Positions 34,780 through 43,483 of a DNA stretch of 64,000 nucleotides are shown here, one piece after another. Numbering within the stretch: position 1 is the stretch's first letter; the number at the start of each line of letters is the position of its first letter. The stretch is taken from assembly GCF_019457915.1 (NCBI RefSeq), contig NZ_JAHZSS010000003.1:124001-188000 (forward strand). The letters are read 5' to 3'. A program made the position numbers and the translations under genes. This DNA comes from Neiella holothuriorum (GTDB lineage: Bacteria; Pseudomonadota; Gammaproteobacteria; Enterobacterales; Neiellaceae). Below the pieces are notes generated by a model. It made no database searches, was not told the origin of the DNA, and saw only the letters and a program-made list of their open reading frames with translations.

Positions 34780-35523
34780 TTATATGCGCTGCTTCAGTTC
34801 TTCCCAAATCGCGCAATAGGCTTTGGCGGCAGGGCGGTTTCGTGCAAAATCTAATACTGGCGCACGATGAACTCCCATTTTTTCAACATCCGTTGAAAAA
34901 GGAACATAAGCGTTTAAAAACGTTTTTTTATAGCGTTTGTGCATTCTCTCCATGGTTTCCAGATGCAATTTTTTTGCCCGTTGCACCATAGAAAAGACAG
35001 GGATGAGCTTTTTCTTACCGAGTTTATGCTCATCGAAAAACGTTAGTAATTGCTCATAAGTGCGTTCCGAAAGGGTGCTGGGGATCACCGGTACCACTAT
35101 GTGATCGGCGGCTTTGAACACGCTTTCTGATAACGTTGAAATGTTAGGCGGGCAGTCGAGCAACACCACATCGTAGTCATTGTTAACGGCTTTCAATGCT
35201 TTTTTCAGACGTGAACGACTGTTCTTCATGCGCGACAGAAAAATATCAAAATCACGATAAGTCATATTGGCCGGCAATACATCGAGCAGCTCAAAGTCGC
35301 TACCGCGAATTGATTTGGTGAATTTATCGACGTCTTTAAAAAATGCATCGTGTTGCAATTTCTTTGACGGTTTAACGCGGTAATAGAACCCCGACGCGCC
35401 CTGAGGATCGAGGTCGCACAGTAAGGTTCGTTTACCCGATAAGGCCAGGGCGTGGGCTAAATTAACCGAAGTGGCGGTCTTACCAACACCGCCTTTATTG
35501 CTGTAGCAGGCAATGATTTTCAT
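34780..35523 (-). CDS. ParA-family ATPase
   Basis: A 247-residue deviant-Walker ATPase. KGGVGKT is at residues 10–16, Walker A' LLCDLDPQG follows, and LLDCPPN is the Walker B strand. No N-terminal DNA-binding domain is present, as in the small ParA/MinD-like proteins that position plasmids, carboxysomes or other cargo. Its ATG overlaps the CHAD gene stop (ATGA), so the two are translationally coupled. No ParB is encoded nearby; the small RHH protein at the head of the operon is the only DNA-binding candidate. Confidence 0.88.
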   Translation of the reverse strand: MKIIACYSNKGGVGKTATSVNLAHALALSGKRTLLCDLDPQGASGFYYRVKPSKKLQHDAFFKDVDKFTKSIRGSDFELLDVLPANMTYRDFDIFLSRMKNSRSRLKKALKAVNNDYDVVLLDCPPNISTLSESVFKAADHIVVPVIPSTLSERTYEQLLTFFDEHKLGKKKLIPVFSMVQRAKKLHLETMERMHKRYKKTFLNAYVPFSTDVEKMGVHRAPVLDFARNRPAAKAYCAIWEELKQRI

Positions 35524-37070
35524 GACGATTCCTGTTGCTTAAATAACTGCCGGAATTCATTTCGCGTGGTGTCATTGTCAAAGTCTGCAAACTTGGCAAC
35601 GACCTGATCGCGTTCTTGTTGTTGTTTATGGCTCAATACTGAGCGCAGCGCGCCAACACTCTGCGCGATGGCAATATGTTGTGCTGTGCCTTTGTTGGCA
35701 TGTGTTGCCAAATATGCCTGCAAGCTTTCTTGCTGCACTGAGTAATCATTAAATAGGCCAAGGGTTTCTTGCAGAACTTTGAGTGATTTGATGAGTGCCT
35801 TAATCGATTTAGCCGCAAAGAGTGGGGCAAAAAACTCCATCAAGTAGCGTAGTTTTTTGCAATCAATACGCAGCTCATGGATTTGTTCATCAGGCGTTTG
35901 CGCATCAATCGCGCGGGCAATCTTGCATACCTTTTGATATCGCTTCCATATCAATGTTTGGGCATAACTCGCCGCTAAATGTTTTGCCTGTGGCCCAGGT
36001 TTAATTACGTTGCTATTCGCTGAAAATTGAGCGGATAGTGCTGCCATTGCTTGTTGATAGGCTTGGCTAGCAAAGCGTTTACTGAGCTTGTGATGGTGCG
36101 CTGCGCGTTCTTTCTCGAATTGGGTAAACATCAAATCAAGCCCTTGATGCAGCGACGCCGGGAGCAAGCTGTAGAAGCGATCCTTTTCGAGCAAGTAAAC
36201 ATCCAAATCACGTAGTTGCCCCGTTGGATTCATGTGCTCGGAAAACGCTTGCTTCAAGCTGATGGTTTGCGGTGCCGAATAAACCCCTTTGAACAGGCTG
36301 AGCACTGACCTTACTTTGCGCAATGAAACGCGGTAATCGTGCAAAAATTCAGTGTCATAATCGGCAATAACGCCAGCTTCGTTAGCTCGAGCTACATCAA
36401 TGTAGGTATGAATGATTTGGCTTGCTACGGTAATCGCGTTGGGTTTGCCTTTAAAATGAAGCGTTGGCTTTGGATCGTAGCCACTTGGGATATAGCCCAA
36501 GGCGTTAAAAATTAATGTTGGCGATAAAACTTGATGTGGTTGCAGCGCTTTATTATTGGCAAGTGCTTTAAGCACCGCTTGTTGAGCTTTGACATAGCCA
36601 CGCACGGGCTCAAACGTAATGAAACAATGCCAGTTGCTGTCTGGGCTAGCCGCCCAACATTGGATGGATAATCGAGCAACGGTCTTGGCATTGCCATCAA
36701 GTAATTTGCCTTGAACTGATTTTTGCAGCCCCTTAGTACCGGCAAGTAACGCCCGTAGCGGCGACACATCAGCAAGCTCAGTCTTAACTTGGCCAGGGGC
36801 CAGTTTGGCAACAAAGTTGACTGGCTGATCGCAAGGTTGGGTGATGGCTAAACCATTTTGACTGATGAGTGTTAGCTGATCATTGGAGCGGTATAACACG
36901 CGATTTGATTGCTGAATGGTTTGATCAAAGCAGTCATACAGCTGCACATCGGCGGTGTGTTCAGGTACATCAAGCGCTAGGCGATATTTGCCTAGCTTCT
37001 TACCCAACTGACTCGTTAGCCCAGTGTTGAGTGTTTTGGCTTCAACTTGGTATACAAACGATGCGTTCAT
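35520..37070 (-). CDS. CHAD-domain protein with degenerate CYTH-like N terminus
   Basis: A 516-residue protein. The C-terminal CHAD domain (about 215–500) shows LHDYRVSLRKVRSVLSLF, GQLRDLDVYLL and IHELRIDCKKLRYLMEFF, the conserved basic helices that bind polyphosphate. The N-terminal 200 residues read as a CYTH-like barrel but the ExExK motif is incomplete (QVEAK), suggesting a lost catalytic site. Both ends are translationally coupled: its ATG overlaps the RHH stop (TAATG) and its stop overlaps parA. Targeting to polyphosphate is known for CHAD proteins; the link to ParA is inference. Confidence 0.78.
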   Translation of the reverse strand: MNASFVYQVEAKTLNTGLTSQLGKKLGKYRLALDVPEHTADVQLYDCFDQTIQQSNRVLYRSNDQLTLISQNGLAITQPCDQPVNFVAKLAPGQVKTELADVSPLRALLAGTKGLQKSVQGKLLDGNAKTVARLSIQCWAASPDSNWHCFITFEPVRGYVKAQQAVLKALANNKALQPHQVLSPTLIFNALGYIPSGYDPKPTLHFKGKPNAITVASQIIHTYIDVARANEAGVIADYDTEFLHDYRVSLRKVRSVLSLFKGVYSAPQTISLKQAFSEHMNPTGQLRDLDVYLLEKDRFYSLLPASLHQGLDLMFTQFEKERAAHHHKLSKRFASQAYQQAMAALSAQFSANSNVIKPGPQAKHLAASYAQTLIWKRYQKVCKIARAIDAQTPDEQIHELRIDCKKLRYLMEFFAPLFAAKSIKALIKSLKVLQETLGLFNDYSVQQESLQAYLATHANKGTAQHIAIAQSVGALRSVLSHKQQQERDQVVAKFADFDNDTTRNEFRQLFKQQESS

Positions 37071-37240
37071 TATTTCTTTTTCTTGTCGCCGTCTAAATAA
37101 TTGTTGATCAGTTTTTCTATGATTTGTTGAACCGACGTGTCTTCTTCGATCGCTCGAATTTTAAGGGCTTTGAGCGTTTTCGATTCGAGCCGCAAGGATG
37201 TGTTTTTCTTACCGTCCTTACTGTTTTTGTCTTTGGCCAT
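37070..37240 (-). CDS. Small ribbon-helix-helix protein
   Basis: A 56-residue protein missed by length filters. After a Lys-rich N terminus comes NTSLRLESKTLKALKIRAIE, a classic RHH strand followed by helix A, then EEDTSVQQIIEKLINNYL as helix B, and a Lys-rich tail. RHH proteins bind DNA as dimers and serve as ParG/omega-like partners of ParA or as antitoxins. The stop TAA overlaps the CHAD start. A 40-bp palindrome sits five bases upstream of the ATG, so autoregulation is likely (inference). Confidence 0.78.
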   Translation of the reverse strand: MAKDKNSKDGKKNTSLRLESKTLKALKIRAIEEDTSVQQIIEKLINNYLDGDKKKK

Positions 37241-37245
37241 GAAAG

Positions 37246-37285
37246 TGACTTAATGAAATGATGACGTCATTACATCATTAAGTCA
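37246..37285. promoter_or_regulatory. 40-bp imperfect palindrome, candidate RHH operator
   Basis: TGACTTAATGAAATGATGAC followed by GTCATTACATCATTAAGTCA: 17 of 20 positions pair, centred on ACGT. The arms repeat CATTA/TAATG units at about 9-base steps, as RHH proteins recognise short repeats. Position just before the RHH start supports an operator role. Confidence 0.65.
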
Positions 37286-37434
37286 TGTTAGCGCGTAATG
37301 ATCAATGGAGACATAGCACGGTGTGATACCGATCATAACGATTGGATAGTATGAATTGTCGACACAACGAGCGCCCTTGAATCAGGCAATAAGCGTTGGA
37401 ATGATAAAGTGCGCAGCTAGCTAGTGCTTGAGGC

Positions 37435-38418
37435 TTAATTGAAGCTGGCTTTTTTCGCGAGGGCGGGTGGTAAGCTTAACTGATAGCGATCCAACTCGGC
37501 TTTACTGAAATAGTACTCGGTTAATTCGCTGTTTTTGTAAGGCGGCGGTGTCTCGCCATTGAGTATTTGTTTGGCCATTAATGCGGCTGTGGCACCGTGA
37601 TTTTCGCTATTAATCGCTATCGCACCTACGAGTTTGCCAGGACCCACTGACGCGATACTAGAGGAAAATACGGGCACTTTACTGTGTTGACTCATCCACC
37701 TGATCACCTCGTTTTCTGGAATGACCCGGGCGTCTTTGCCTTTTAGTGTGAAATAATTTTGGACGATGATGGCGTCGTATTGCTCCGGCGCATGTTTTAC
37801 CGCAACTTGCCAATCTTGATAGCGATCAAACACCTTGATGTCGACCCGCATCGTACCCCAGGTGATCTGTTGTTTACCCCCGTATACGTAATTTAAATTG
37901 GCCTCTGTCGTCGCGCTATTGTCCATTATGATCAAAATACGATTGTTGGTTGCCGGCACGATGGATTGAATTAACCGAGCAACGGGTTCGAGCTGACGCC
38001 GCTCTAACACGCCAACGCTATGGAGCAGCAATTGGCGGCTGTCATCAAACACTTCCCGCGGATTATTGTTCAGGCCGTAGTAAACCACAGGAATATTGCG
38101 TGCAATTAAGGTTGGCTCTAATAGACGAATGGCGTTGTCATCTCCCAACATAACAAGCTTGGGCTGTTGCTGTTCAATGAAGTCGAGTGCTTTCAATGCC
38201 TGTTGTTGGTGTTGTGCTTTTGGTAAACGTTTGGTGTCGAGATAAAACGTAGCGAGCTGATAATCGGGGGAGAGTACGCCGTAAATGCCCGTTAAGCATT
38301 TGTTGGTCCAACTGTTTGCATGGTGGTAGCTAGAAACAACAACAACATCGCTTGCATTCGCAACTTGAGTGAGAAGTGCAAAACACAAAATAACGATATT
38401 GCTAATGCCTTTTACCAT
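37435..38418 (-). CDS. Periplasmic substrate-binding protein (ABC-type, DUF/ABC_sub_bind-like)
   Basis: A 327-residue exported protein: a signal segment ends near NASD, then VVVVSSYHHANSWTNKCL. The two-lobed layout (VMLGDDNAIRLLEP, IPVVYYGLNNNP, NRILIIMDNSATTEANL, ALMAKQILNGETPP) resembles the periplasmic sensor/substrate-binding proteins that often pair with ABC transporters or sensor kinases. No such partner lies here, so it may act as an orphan. The ligand is unknown. Its stop is followed by about 190 bases to the RHH operator. Confidence 0.65.
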   Translation of the reverse strand: MVKGISNIVILCFALLTQVANASDVVVVSSYHHANSWTNKCLTGIYGVLSPDYQLATFYLDTKRLPKAQHQQQALKALDFIEQQQPKLVMLGDDNAIRLLEPTLIARNIPVVYYGLNNNPREVFDDSRQLLLHSVGVLERRQLEPVARLIQSIVPATNNRILIIMDNSATTEANLNYVYGGKQQITWGTMRVDIKVFDRYQDWQVAVKHAPEQYDAIIVQNYFTLKGKDARVIPENEVIRWMSQHSKVPVFSSSIASVGPGKLVGAIAINSENHGATAALMAKQILNGETPPPYKNSELTEYYFSKAELDRYQLSLPPALAKKASFN

Positions 38419-38685
38419 GCACTGCCTACTTCGGGGATTACTGATAGCGTTTAACTGATGAAACTAAAGCCAAGTACCAAGCCGTTTTTTAAACGCCACG
38501 CTGACTAATTATTAAATGCTGTTTCGTTAAGATTAGTCAGTTGGCGCAAGGGTGTACAAGGAAATTGGCTAAAGTGTGATGAAACAGAAAGTCCTTATGC
38601 AATAGATGCATTTGGCCGTCAGTTTACTGCCGTGTAGCCGCCAGCATCCATCGGAAACTCGAGCGATTAACACCCAATACGTTAA

Positions 38686-39183
38686 TCAGAGGCAGCGAGC
38701 TTCAAGCAATTCTACGGTGAACGTCAAAGCCATATTCGGCCCAATCGGTGCTCGGCTACCTTTGCGTCCGTACGCTAATTCAGGCGGAATATATAGCTCC
38801 CACTTTTCCCCTAGTTTCATCATAGGTACACCAATGGTCCAGCCTTGAATGACGCTGCCTAATGCAAAGGTTGCGGGTTTATCACGTAAGTAACTGCTGT
38901 CGAATACTTGATTATCAACGGCTAAGCGGCCCTCGTAATGAACAGTGACAGGGTGATTCGCATCAATTGCGCAGCCTTCAGTTGCTTCCACAACGCGATA
39001 TTGCAGACCTTCTGGCGTTTGTTGCACGCCGGGTTGCAGTTTGTTGCGCTCCAGCCACTTTAACGATGTTGCCAAGTTGGCTTGAATTTCTGCTTCGGTT
39101 GGCTGCTCGCTACAGCCCGATAAGGTTACTAAAACGGCGAGTGTCGCAAACAGTGCAGGGATGGTTTTCAACGTGTAGCTCAT
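38686..39183 (-). CDS. Lipoprotein FKBP-type peptidyl-prolyl isomerase
   Basis: A 165-residue lipoprotein: signal helix, lipobox LSGC at Cys24, then a short helical linker with KWLERNKLQPGVQQTPEGLQYRVV, and the FKBP domain (about 75–160) with VTVHYEGRLAVDNQVFDSSY, VIQGWTIGVPMMKLGEKWELYIPPELAYGRKG. These residues form the isomerase pocket; the enzyme would aid folding in the periplasm. Smaller than FkpA/Mip because the N-terminal dimerisation arm is short. Confidence 0.88.
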   Translation of the reverse strand: MSYTLKTIPALFATLAVLVTLSGCSEQPTEAEIQANLATSLKWLERNKLQPGVQQTPEGLQYRVVEATEGCAIDANHPVTVHYEGRLAVDNQVFDSSYLRDKPATFALGSVIQGWTIGVPMMKLGEKWELYIPPELAYGRKGSRAPIGPNMALTFTVELLEARCL

Positions 39184-39630
39184 TGTGGTTATAGCTCATT
39201 CAGATTAAGGGAAGCGTTGCGGCTCGCCGATTTGCTTCAAAGAGTAACGCAGCATGCGCTGGAAGTCATTGCGGTTGGGAGATGGTTTTTAGCACCACTG
39301 TTTGGATCGTTCCTCGCAAATTTAAGGGCTTGTTCTGCATCTGTTCTGATTGTGAATATTGAACGTGGCTTAGTGAATGCGCCCAACAGCACCGCTGTGC
39401 ACCCGCCGAAAAACAAGATCTGCATCACGCTTTTAACATGAATAAGGCCGCTGCCACCCCCAAGCAAGGACTGTACTTTGCCCATTCAATATTCGTTCAG
39501 GTTGTTAAATTAGCATTGCCCACATTGTCGTTCGGCGTAAAGATTTTAGCGCCAAGAGACCTAGCAGGTTGGCTGTGGACCATAACACCGTATGCCAATA
39601 ATCAGAATTTATATAAAGGGCTATTTAACT
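39184..39630. other. Gene-free interval before the alginate lyase
   Basis: 447 bases between the divergent FKBP and alginate lyase genes. Several short frames are present on both strands; the best, a minus-strand frame of 82 codons ending at 39237, shows no family features or ribosome-binding site. The promoter of the lyase must lie in the last 150 bases (TATAAA at about 39612), which I could not pair with a clear -35. Confidence 0.4.
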
Positions 39631-41928
39631 ATGAAAAAGCGATTTTTAAGCATTGGTTTAGTGTTACTCACCACGTCAAATGTCTTGCTAGCAAAGGATA
39701 TTTTTATCGAAGATGATAAAAGTCTTAAAGCCGCCATTAAAAAAGCGGTGGCTGGTGACAATCTCATCTTAAAAAACGGCACCTATAACGACATGAATAT
39801 CGTCTTTTACGGCGAAGGTACTGAAGACAAGCCAATTACCTTAAAAGCTGAAACGCCGGGTGAGGTGTTCATCGAAGGCTTATCAAACCTACAAATTGGT
39901 GGCTCTTACCTTAATGTGGAAGGCCTCCATTTCCGCAATGGCTACACGCCAAGTAAGGTTGTGGTTAGTTTCAAAATTGATGATGAGCGCGTTGCTTATA
40001 ACTCTAAGTTCACCAATAACGTGATTGAAGAATTTACTCAAAAAGACCGCGAAATTAGAGATCAATGGATCGCGCTTTGGGGCCAACACAACGAAATCAG
40101 CAATAATTTTATTGCCGGTAAATCGAGCCCAGGTCCAACTATTATGGTTGAGCTAAAAGGCAATGAGCACATCCATAATCATCACCAAATTACTAATAAC
40201 TATTTTGGCCATAAACCTCGCCAGGGTGGCCCTGCAGGCGAAACCATTCAAGTTGGCAGTAGCTATACGTCTATGGCGCCTTCGTACACCAATATTGAGA
40301 ACAATTTGTTCGAATACAACAATGGCGAAGTAGAGATTATTTCAAGCAAATCGAATCACAATCAATTTAAGAATAATGTCTTTTTTGAAAGTGAAGGCTC
40401 GTTAGTATTGCGCCATGGCAACTACTCAAACATCGACGGCAATATTTTCATTGGTGACGGCGAGAACGAGCATATGGGCGGGATTCGAGTCATTAACACT
40501 GGCCACTGGATCACCAATAACTACTTTTACAAGCTCAAGGGCGAACAATTTAGAGCGCCAATTGCGGTCATGAACGGTATTCCATACTCACCGTTGAATC
40601 GCTACAACCAAGTGACTGATGTGGTCGTTGCCTATAACACCTGGGTTGAAACAGCAACGCCTTGGCATTTCAGCGTGGGTTCAAACGTCGAGCAAAGTGA
40701 CGTGTTGCCGCCATCTGAGATCCGCTCGGCGCGCCCTGATCGCACAGTGTTCGCAAACAATCTAATTTACAATAGCGAAAAGGCCGAATACCCAATTCAC
40801 AGCTACGACGAAGTGGATGGCATCAAGTTCGTCAACAACGTTTCTAACCATGCAAACAAGTCCTCAGTTGGCGAAGAAGGTATTGCTAAACAAAACCTTA
40901 GCATGACGGCTCTATCCGATTACCTGATGGTGCCGGGTCTAAGTCGCGAAGCGTTTTACCATGGCTTTGGCTTTGACAAGATCACCACTGACTTGTTGGG
41001 CAATGAGCGTGCAAATGGCAATAGAGTAGGTGCTATTGCGAGCGATGCTAATTCTGGTGAAGCGTTGTTTGATCGTGAAAACTTTGGTCCATCTTGGTTC
41101 TCAACAGCACAAGAAGCTCGAGAAGCTAGCGTCATTAAAGCATCAAATAGTGCCGAGTTGATTGCCGCTGTTGCTGCTGCTCAATCTGGTGACGTTGTTG
41201 AACTGACCGCTGCGCATTACACGATCGATCAACCAATTGAAATCAACAAGCAGATCCTCATTAAATCGAGCGATGCGAAGCAAAAAGCAACGTTAAACGT
41301 TACCGCGGCAAATACTGCATTCTTGATGTTACCTAAAGGCAATCTGCACCTAGACGCTGTGGTGATGCAGGGTAACGGTCAGCAAAATGCGATTAGCACG
41401 CTAGATAAGTACATGTCGAAGGCTTATGACGTTGCTATCACTAACTCAGAGCTATCGCACTTTGACAATGTACTAGACGTATCACGAGGTTCGTTTGCCG
41501 ACACTATTTTGGTAGAAAACTCGACGTTCACGGACCTCAACAATGGCTTTATGTTGAACAAAGAAACGCAAAACCGTGGTACCTACAATGTTGAGCACTT
41601 AACCATTACCAACTCTAGCTTCGACTCTGTTGAAGGTATGATTGTTGACTACCACCGCGGTGGGTATGACGAGTCAACCATTGGTGGAAACCTAGTGTTC
41701 AAAAACAATGTGGTGACCAATTCAGGTAAGGATCAAGCTCAGAATCTACTGATCAAAAACCACGGTATTGTAAACGTGACGCTCAAGGGGAATACCTTCA
41801 AAAACAACCCTGTAGAATTAGTAGCTGTGTTGTGGGGTGAGAAAGATCAAAAGCCTGTTGATAACAAAGTTGTTGAATCAGGTGAGATCACCATTGTTCA
41901 AAACCTCAAGCTTGATTTGATGTACTAA
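39631..41928 (+). CDS. Polysaccharide lyase family 6 (alginate lyase)
   Basis: A 765-residue exported protein: signal MKKRFLSIGLVLLTTSNVLLA, then a long right-handed beta-helix. The PL6 catalytic pair is visible as Lys240 in IISSKSNHN and Arg261 in LVLRHGNYS, 21 residues apart as in AlyGC. A second beta-helix (about 500–765, SNSAELIAAVAAAQSGDVVELTAAHY) gives the two-domain, exolytic AlyGC-like type. It should cut alginate (probably guluronate-rich) by beta-elimination. It starts at the ATG behind AAGGG. No alginate transport or other lyase gene lies nearby. Confidence 0.88.
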   Translation: MKKRFLSIGLVLLTTSNVLLAKDIFIEDDKSLKAAIKKAVAGDNLILKNGTYNDMNIVFYGEGTEDKPITLKAETPGEVFIEGLSNLQIGGSYLNVEGLHFRNGYTPSKVVVSFKIDDERVAYNSKFTNNVIEEFTQKDREIRDQWIALWGQHNEISNNFIAGKSSPGPTIMVELKGNEHIHNHHQITNNYFGHKPRQGGPAGETIQVGSSYTSMAPSYTNIENNLFEYNNGEVEIISSKSNHNQFKNNVFFESEGSLVLRHGNYSNIDGNIFIGDGENEHMGGIRVINTGHWITNNYFYKLKGEQFRAPIAVMNGIPYSPLNRYNQVTDVVVAYNTWVETATPWHFSVGSNVEQSDVLPPSEIRSARPDRTVFANNLIYNSEKAEYPIHSYDEVDGIKFVNNVSNHANKSSVGEEGIAKQNLSMTALSDYLMVPGLSREAFYHGFGFDKITTDLLGNERANGNRVGAIASDANSGEALFDRENFGPSWFSTAQEAREASVIKASNSAELIAAVAAAQSGDVVELTAAHYTIDQPIEINKQILIKSSDAKQKATLNVTAANTAFLMLPKGNLHLDAVVMQGNGQQNAISTLDKYMSKAYDVAITNSELSHFDNVLDVSRGSFADTILVENSTFTDLNNGFMLNKETQNRGTYNVEHLTITNSSFDSVEGMIVDYHRGGYDESTIGGNLVFKNNVVTNSGKDQAQNLLIKNHGIVNVTLKGNTFKNNPVELVAVLWGEKDQKPVDNKVVESGEITIVQNLKLDLMY

Positions 41929-41950
41929 TCAAACCGTCGTTGTTGTTCTA

Positions 41951-41986
41951 AATCCCGCTCATGCATAGGTGTGAGCGGGATTTTTT
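41951..41986 (+). terminator. Intrinsic terminator after the PL6 lyase
   Basis: AATCCCGCTCA, a 10-base loop, TGAGCGGGATT and a T tract, 22 bases after the stop. Confidence 0.9.
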
Positions 41987-42089
41987 GTTTTGTGCGTTTA
42001 TGTTTCGACAAGCTCCCTTCGCCCGGCTAAGCACAGGCGTTACGAAAGCTCGAGAGTCTTATAGGTTCGTGGTTTGAATTTGCCTTACC

Positions 42090-42120
42090 CGTTCGCATTG
42101 AGCTTGTCGAAATGTGAACG
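42090..42120. repeat. REP-like hairpin, copy 1
   Basis: CGTTCGCATT, loop GAGCTTGTCGA, AATGTGAACG: a 10-bp stem with one G·T pair. A partial copy in the other orientation (TTCGACAAGCTC) is at 42004–42015. The family is a very widespread gammaproteobacterial repeat. Confidence 0.8.
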
Positions 42121-42141
42121 CGTGGTGATATTTAAGCTGTT

Positions 42142-42244
42142 GAGCTATCGGGCTAACATTAGCCACCAAATTGACTTCATTGACGTGCCGGTGCTGACCG
42201 GCGGCAGCTTAAGACCCTTTGCTGGCAAAGGGCCTTAAGAATCC
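42142..42244. repeat. Double-hairpin element B, copy 1
   Basis: GAGCTATCGG leader, hairpin TGCCGGT/ACCGGC (42186 onward), then CTTAAG-CCCTTTG and CAAAGGG-CTTAAG (42208–42239). Copies 2 and 3 lie at 42830–42930 and 43373–43477. Confidence 0.75.
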
Positions 42245-42513
42245 AAAACCAGCCCTACGTCAGCGTGAATCCGCTTAACAACATTCCTCATTAGATGACC
42301 GTTTGTGATGCGCCGTCCATGGCGCAACACAACCTTGGCTCGAATCCATTCTCGCCATCATCAACAAAGGATTGTTAATCGGCGCTGACGAAGGGCGATT
42401 GGTATGGGGAATAGTTAAATGTTCATATTTGATACCTCAGTATGAACGGTGTTCGAGCTCTGTGCTTAGCGCTTTTTCTAGCGGTTCGATGGATGACTAA
42501 CCCAAAAATTCCC

Positions 42514-42544
42514 CGTTCGCACTGAGCTTGTCGAAGTGTGAACG
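42514..42544. repeat. REP-like hairpin, copy 2
   Basis: Same as copy 1 with CACT/AGTG instead of CATT/AATG: the stem pair changes on both sides, so pairing is kept. Confidence 0.8.
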
Positions 42545-42574
42545 CTAATTCAAATCAGCGCTCGATCTTCAAAT

Positions 42575-42784
42575 CCCCGTTATTGGCATGAGGCCAAGCT
42601 CAGGAACAAGCACAAAACCAAGCGCTTGTTTGTCGTGCATGAACTGGTTTGGATTTGGTGGGCGAGTTTAAACGTGTTCAAGCGCGACTTTTGTGCGCCT
42701 GAGGTTGGTTTCATGTTGGCCAATGCCGGGGCACACTTTCTTTTGCTTACTGTTCTTTGTGTGAGCAAAGAAAAGTAAGTCGCC
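42575..42784. repeat. 210-base element C, copy 1
   Basis: Contains GCGCTTGTTTGTCGTGCATG, GGTTTGGATTTGGTGGG and, at its end, a hairpin CTTACTGTTCTTTG / CAAAGAAAAGTAAG (42746–42779) with 13 of 14 pairs, then CGCC. Confidence 0.8.
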
Positions 42785-42829
42785 TTTCTTTGCAAAAGAG
42801 TGGCGAAACCAGATCTTGATTTCGCTTGA

Positions 42830-42930
42830 GAGCTATCGGGCAAACACCCCATTTCAAATAGACTTCATTGACGTGCCGGTGCTGACCGGCAGCAGTTCAA
42901 GGGGCTTTCTTGTCAAAGCCCCTTAAAAAT
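42830..42930. repeat. Double-hairpin element B, copy 2
   Basis: Hairpin TGCCGGT-GCTG-ACCGGCA (42874–42891), then AAGGGGCTTT/AAAGCCCCTT (42899–42924). The second stem differs in sequence from copies 1 and 3 but still pairs. Confidence 0.75.
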
Positions 42931-42940
42931 CCCCCGACAT

Positions 42941-43083
42941 CCCGACGCTCTCGGCCTTTGGCTTCATTGTGTTGCTCGCGCTCGAAAGCGCCTGCGGAAC
43001 TCACCTTACTGAAACAACGTAAGGCTCAAACAGTCCTCGGCTTTACCTTTCGAGCTCTGCGCTACTCATCGATGGCGACGGGA
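42941..43083. repeat. Element D, copy 1
   Basis: CCCGACGCTCTCGGCC start, GCGCT-CGAA-AGCGC hairpin, and CTCATCGATGGCGACGGGA end. Copy 2 carries a short insertion near its 5' side. Confidence 0.75.
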
Positions 43084-43130
43084 ACAGGAAAACCACACTC
43101 CGATTAGATAACAGCGCTCGGTTTCCGAAC

Positions 43131-43340
43131 CCCCGTCATTGGCATGAAGCCAAACTCAGGGAAAAGCGCAAAACAAAGCGCTTGTTTGTCGTGCATGAAG
43201 TGGTTTGGATTTGGTGGGTAAGTTTAAACGTGTTCAAGCGCGACTTTTGTGCGCCTGAGGTTGGTTTCATGTTGACCAATGCCGGGGCACACTTTCTTTT
43301 GCTTACTGTTCTTTGTGTGAGCAAAGAAAAGTAAGTCGCC
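43131..43340. repeat. 210-base element C, copy 2
   Basis: Exactly 556 bases after copy 1 and nearly identical; the terminal hairpin (43302–43335) is unchanged. Confidence 0.8.
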
Positions 43341-43372
43341 GTGAGGGCGACATCTGATTTTGATATGCCCGT

Positions 43373-43477
43373 TAGCTATCAGGCTGGCACCTTTCATCAA
43401 ATAGACTTCATCTACGTGCCGGTGCTGACCGGCAGCAGCTTAAGACCCTTTGCTGCCAAAGGGCCTTAAGAATCCCA
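43373..43477. repeat. Double-hairpin element B, copy 3
   Basis: TGCCGGT-GCTG-ACCGGCA (43417–43434) and CTTAAG-CCCTTTG … CAAAGGG-CTTAAG (43439–43470), as in copy 1. Confidence 0.75.
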
Positions 43478-43483
43478 AACCAT

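Noticed and set aside
34780..37285. Toxin–antitoxin module based on the RHH protein
   Set aside because: The coupled downstream gene is a 516-residue CHAD protein, not a toxin family, and the operon also carries ParA and CYTH.
39237..39485. Minus-strand 82-codon frame with a hydrophobic segment (QILFFGGCTAVLLGAF)
   Set aside because: No ribosome-binding site, no recognised family, and it lies in the promoter interval of the lyase; chance frame more likely.
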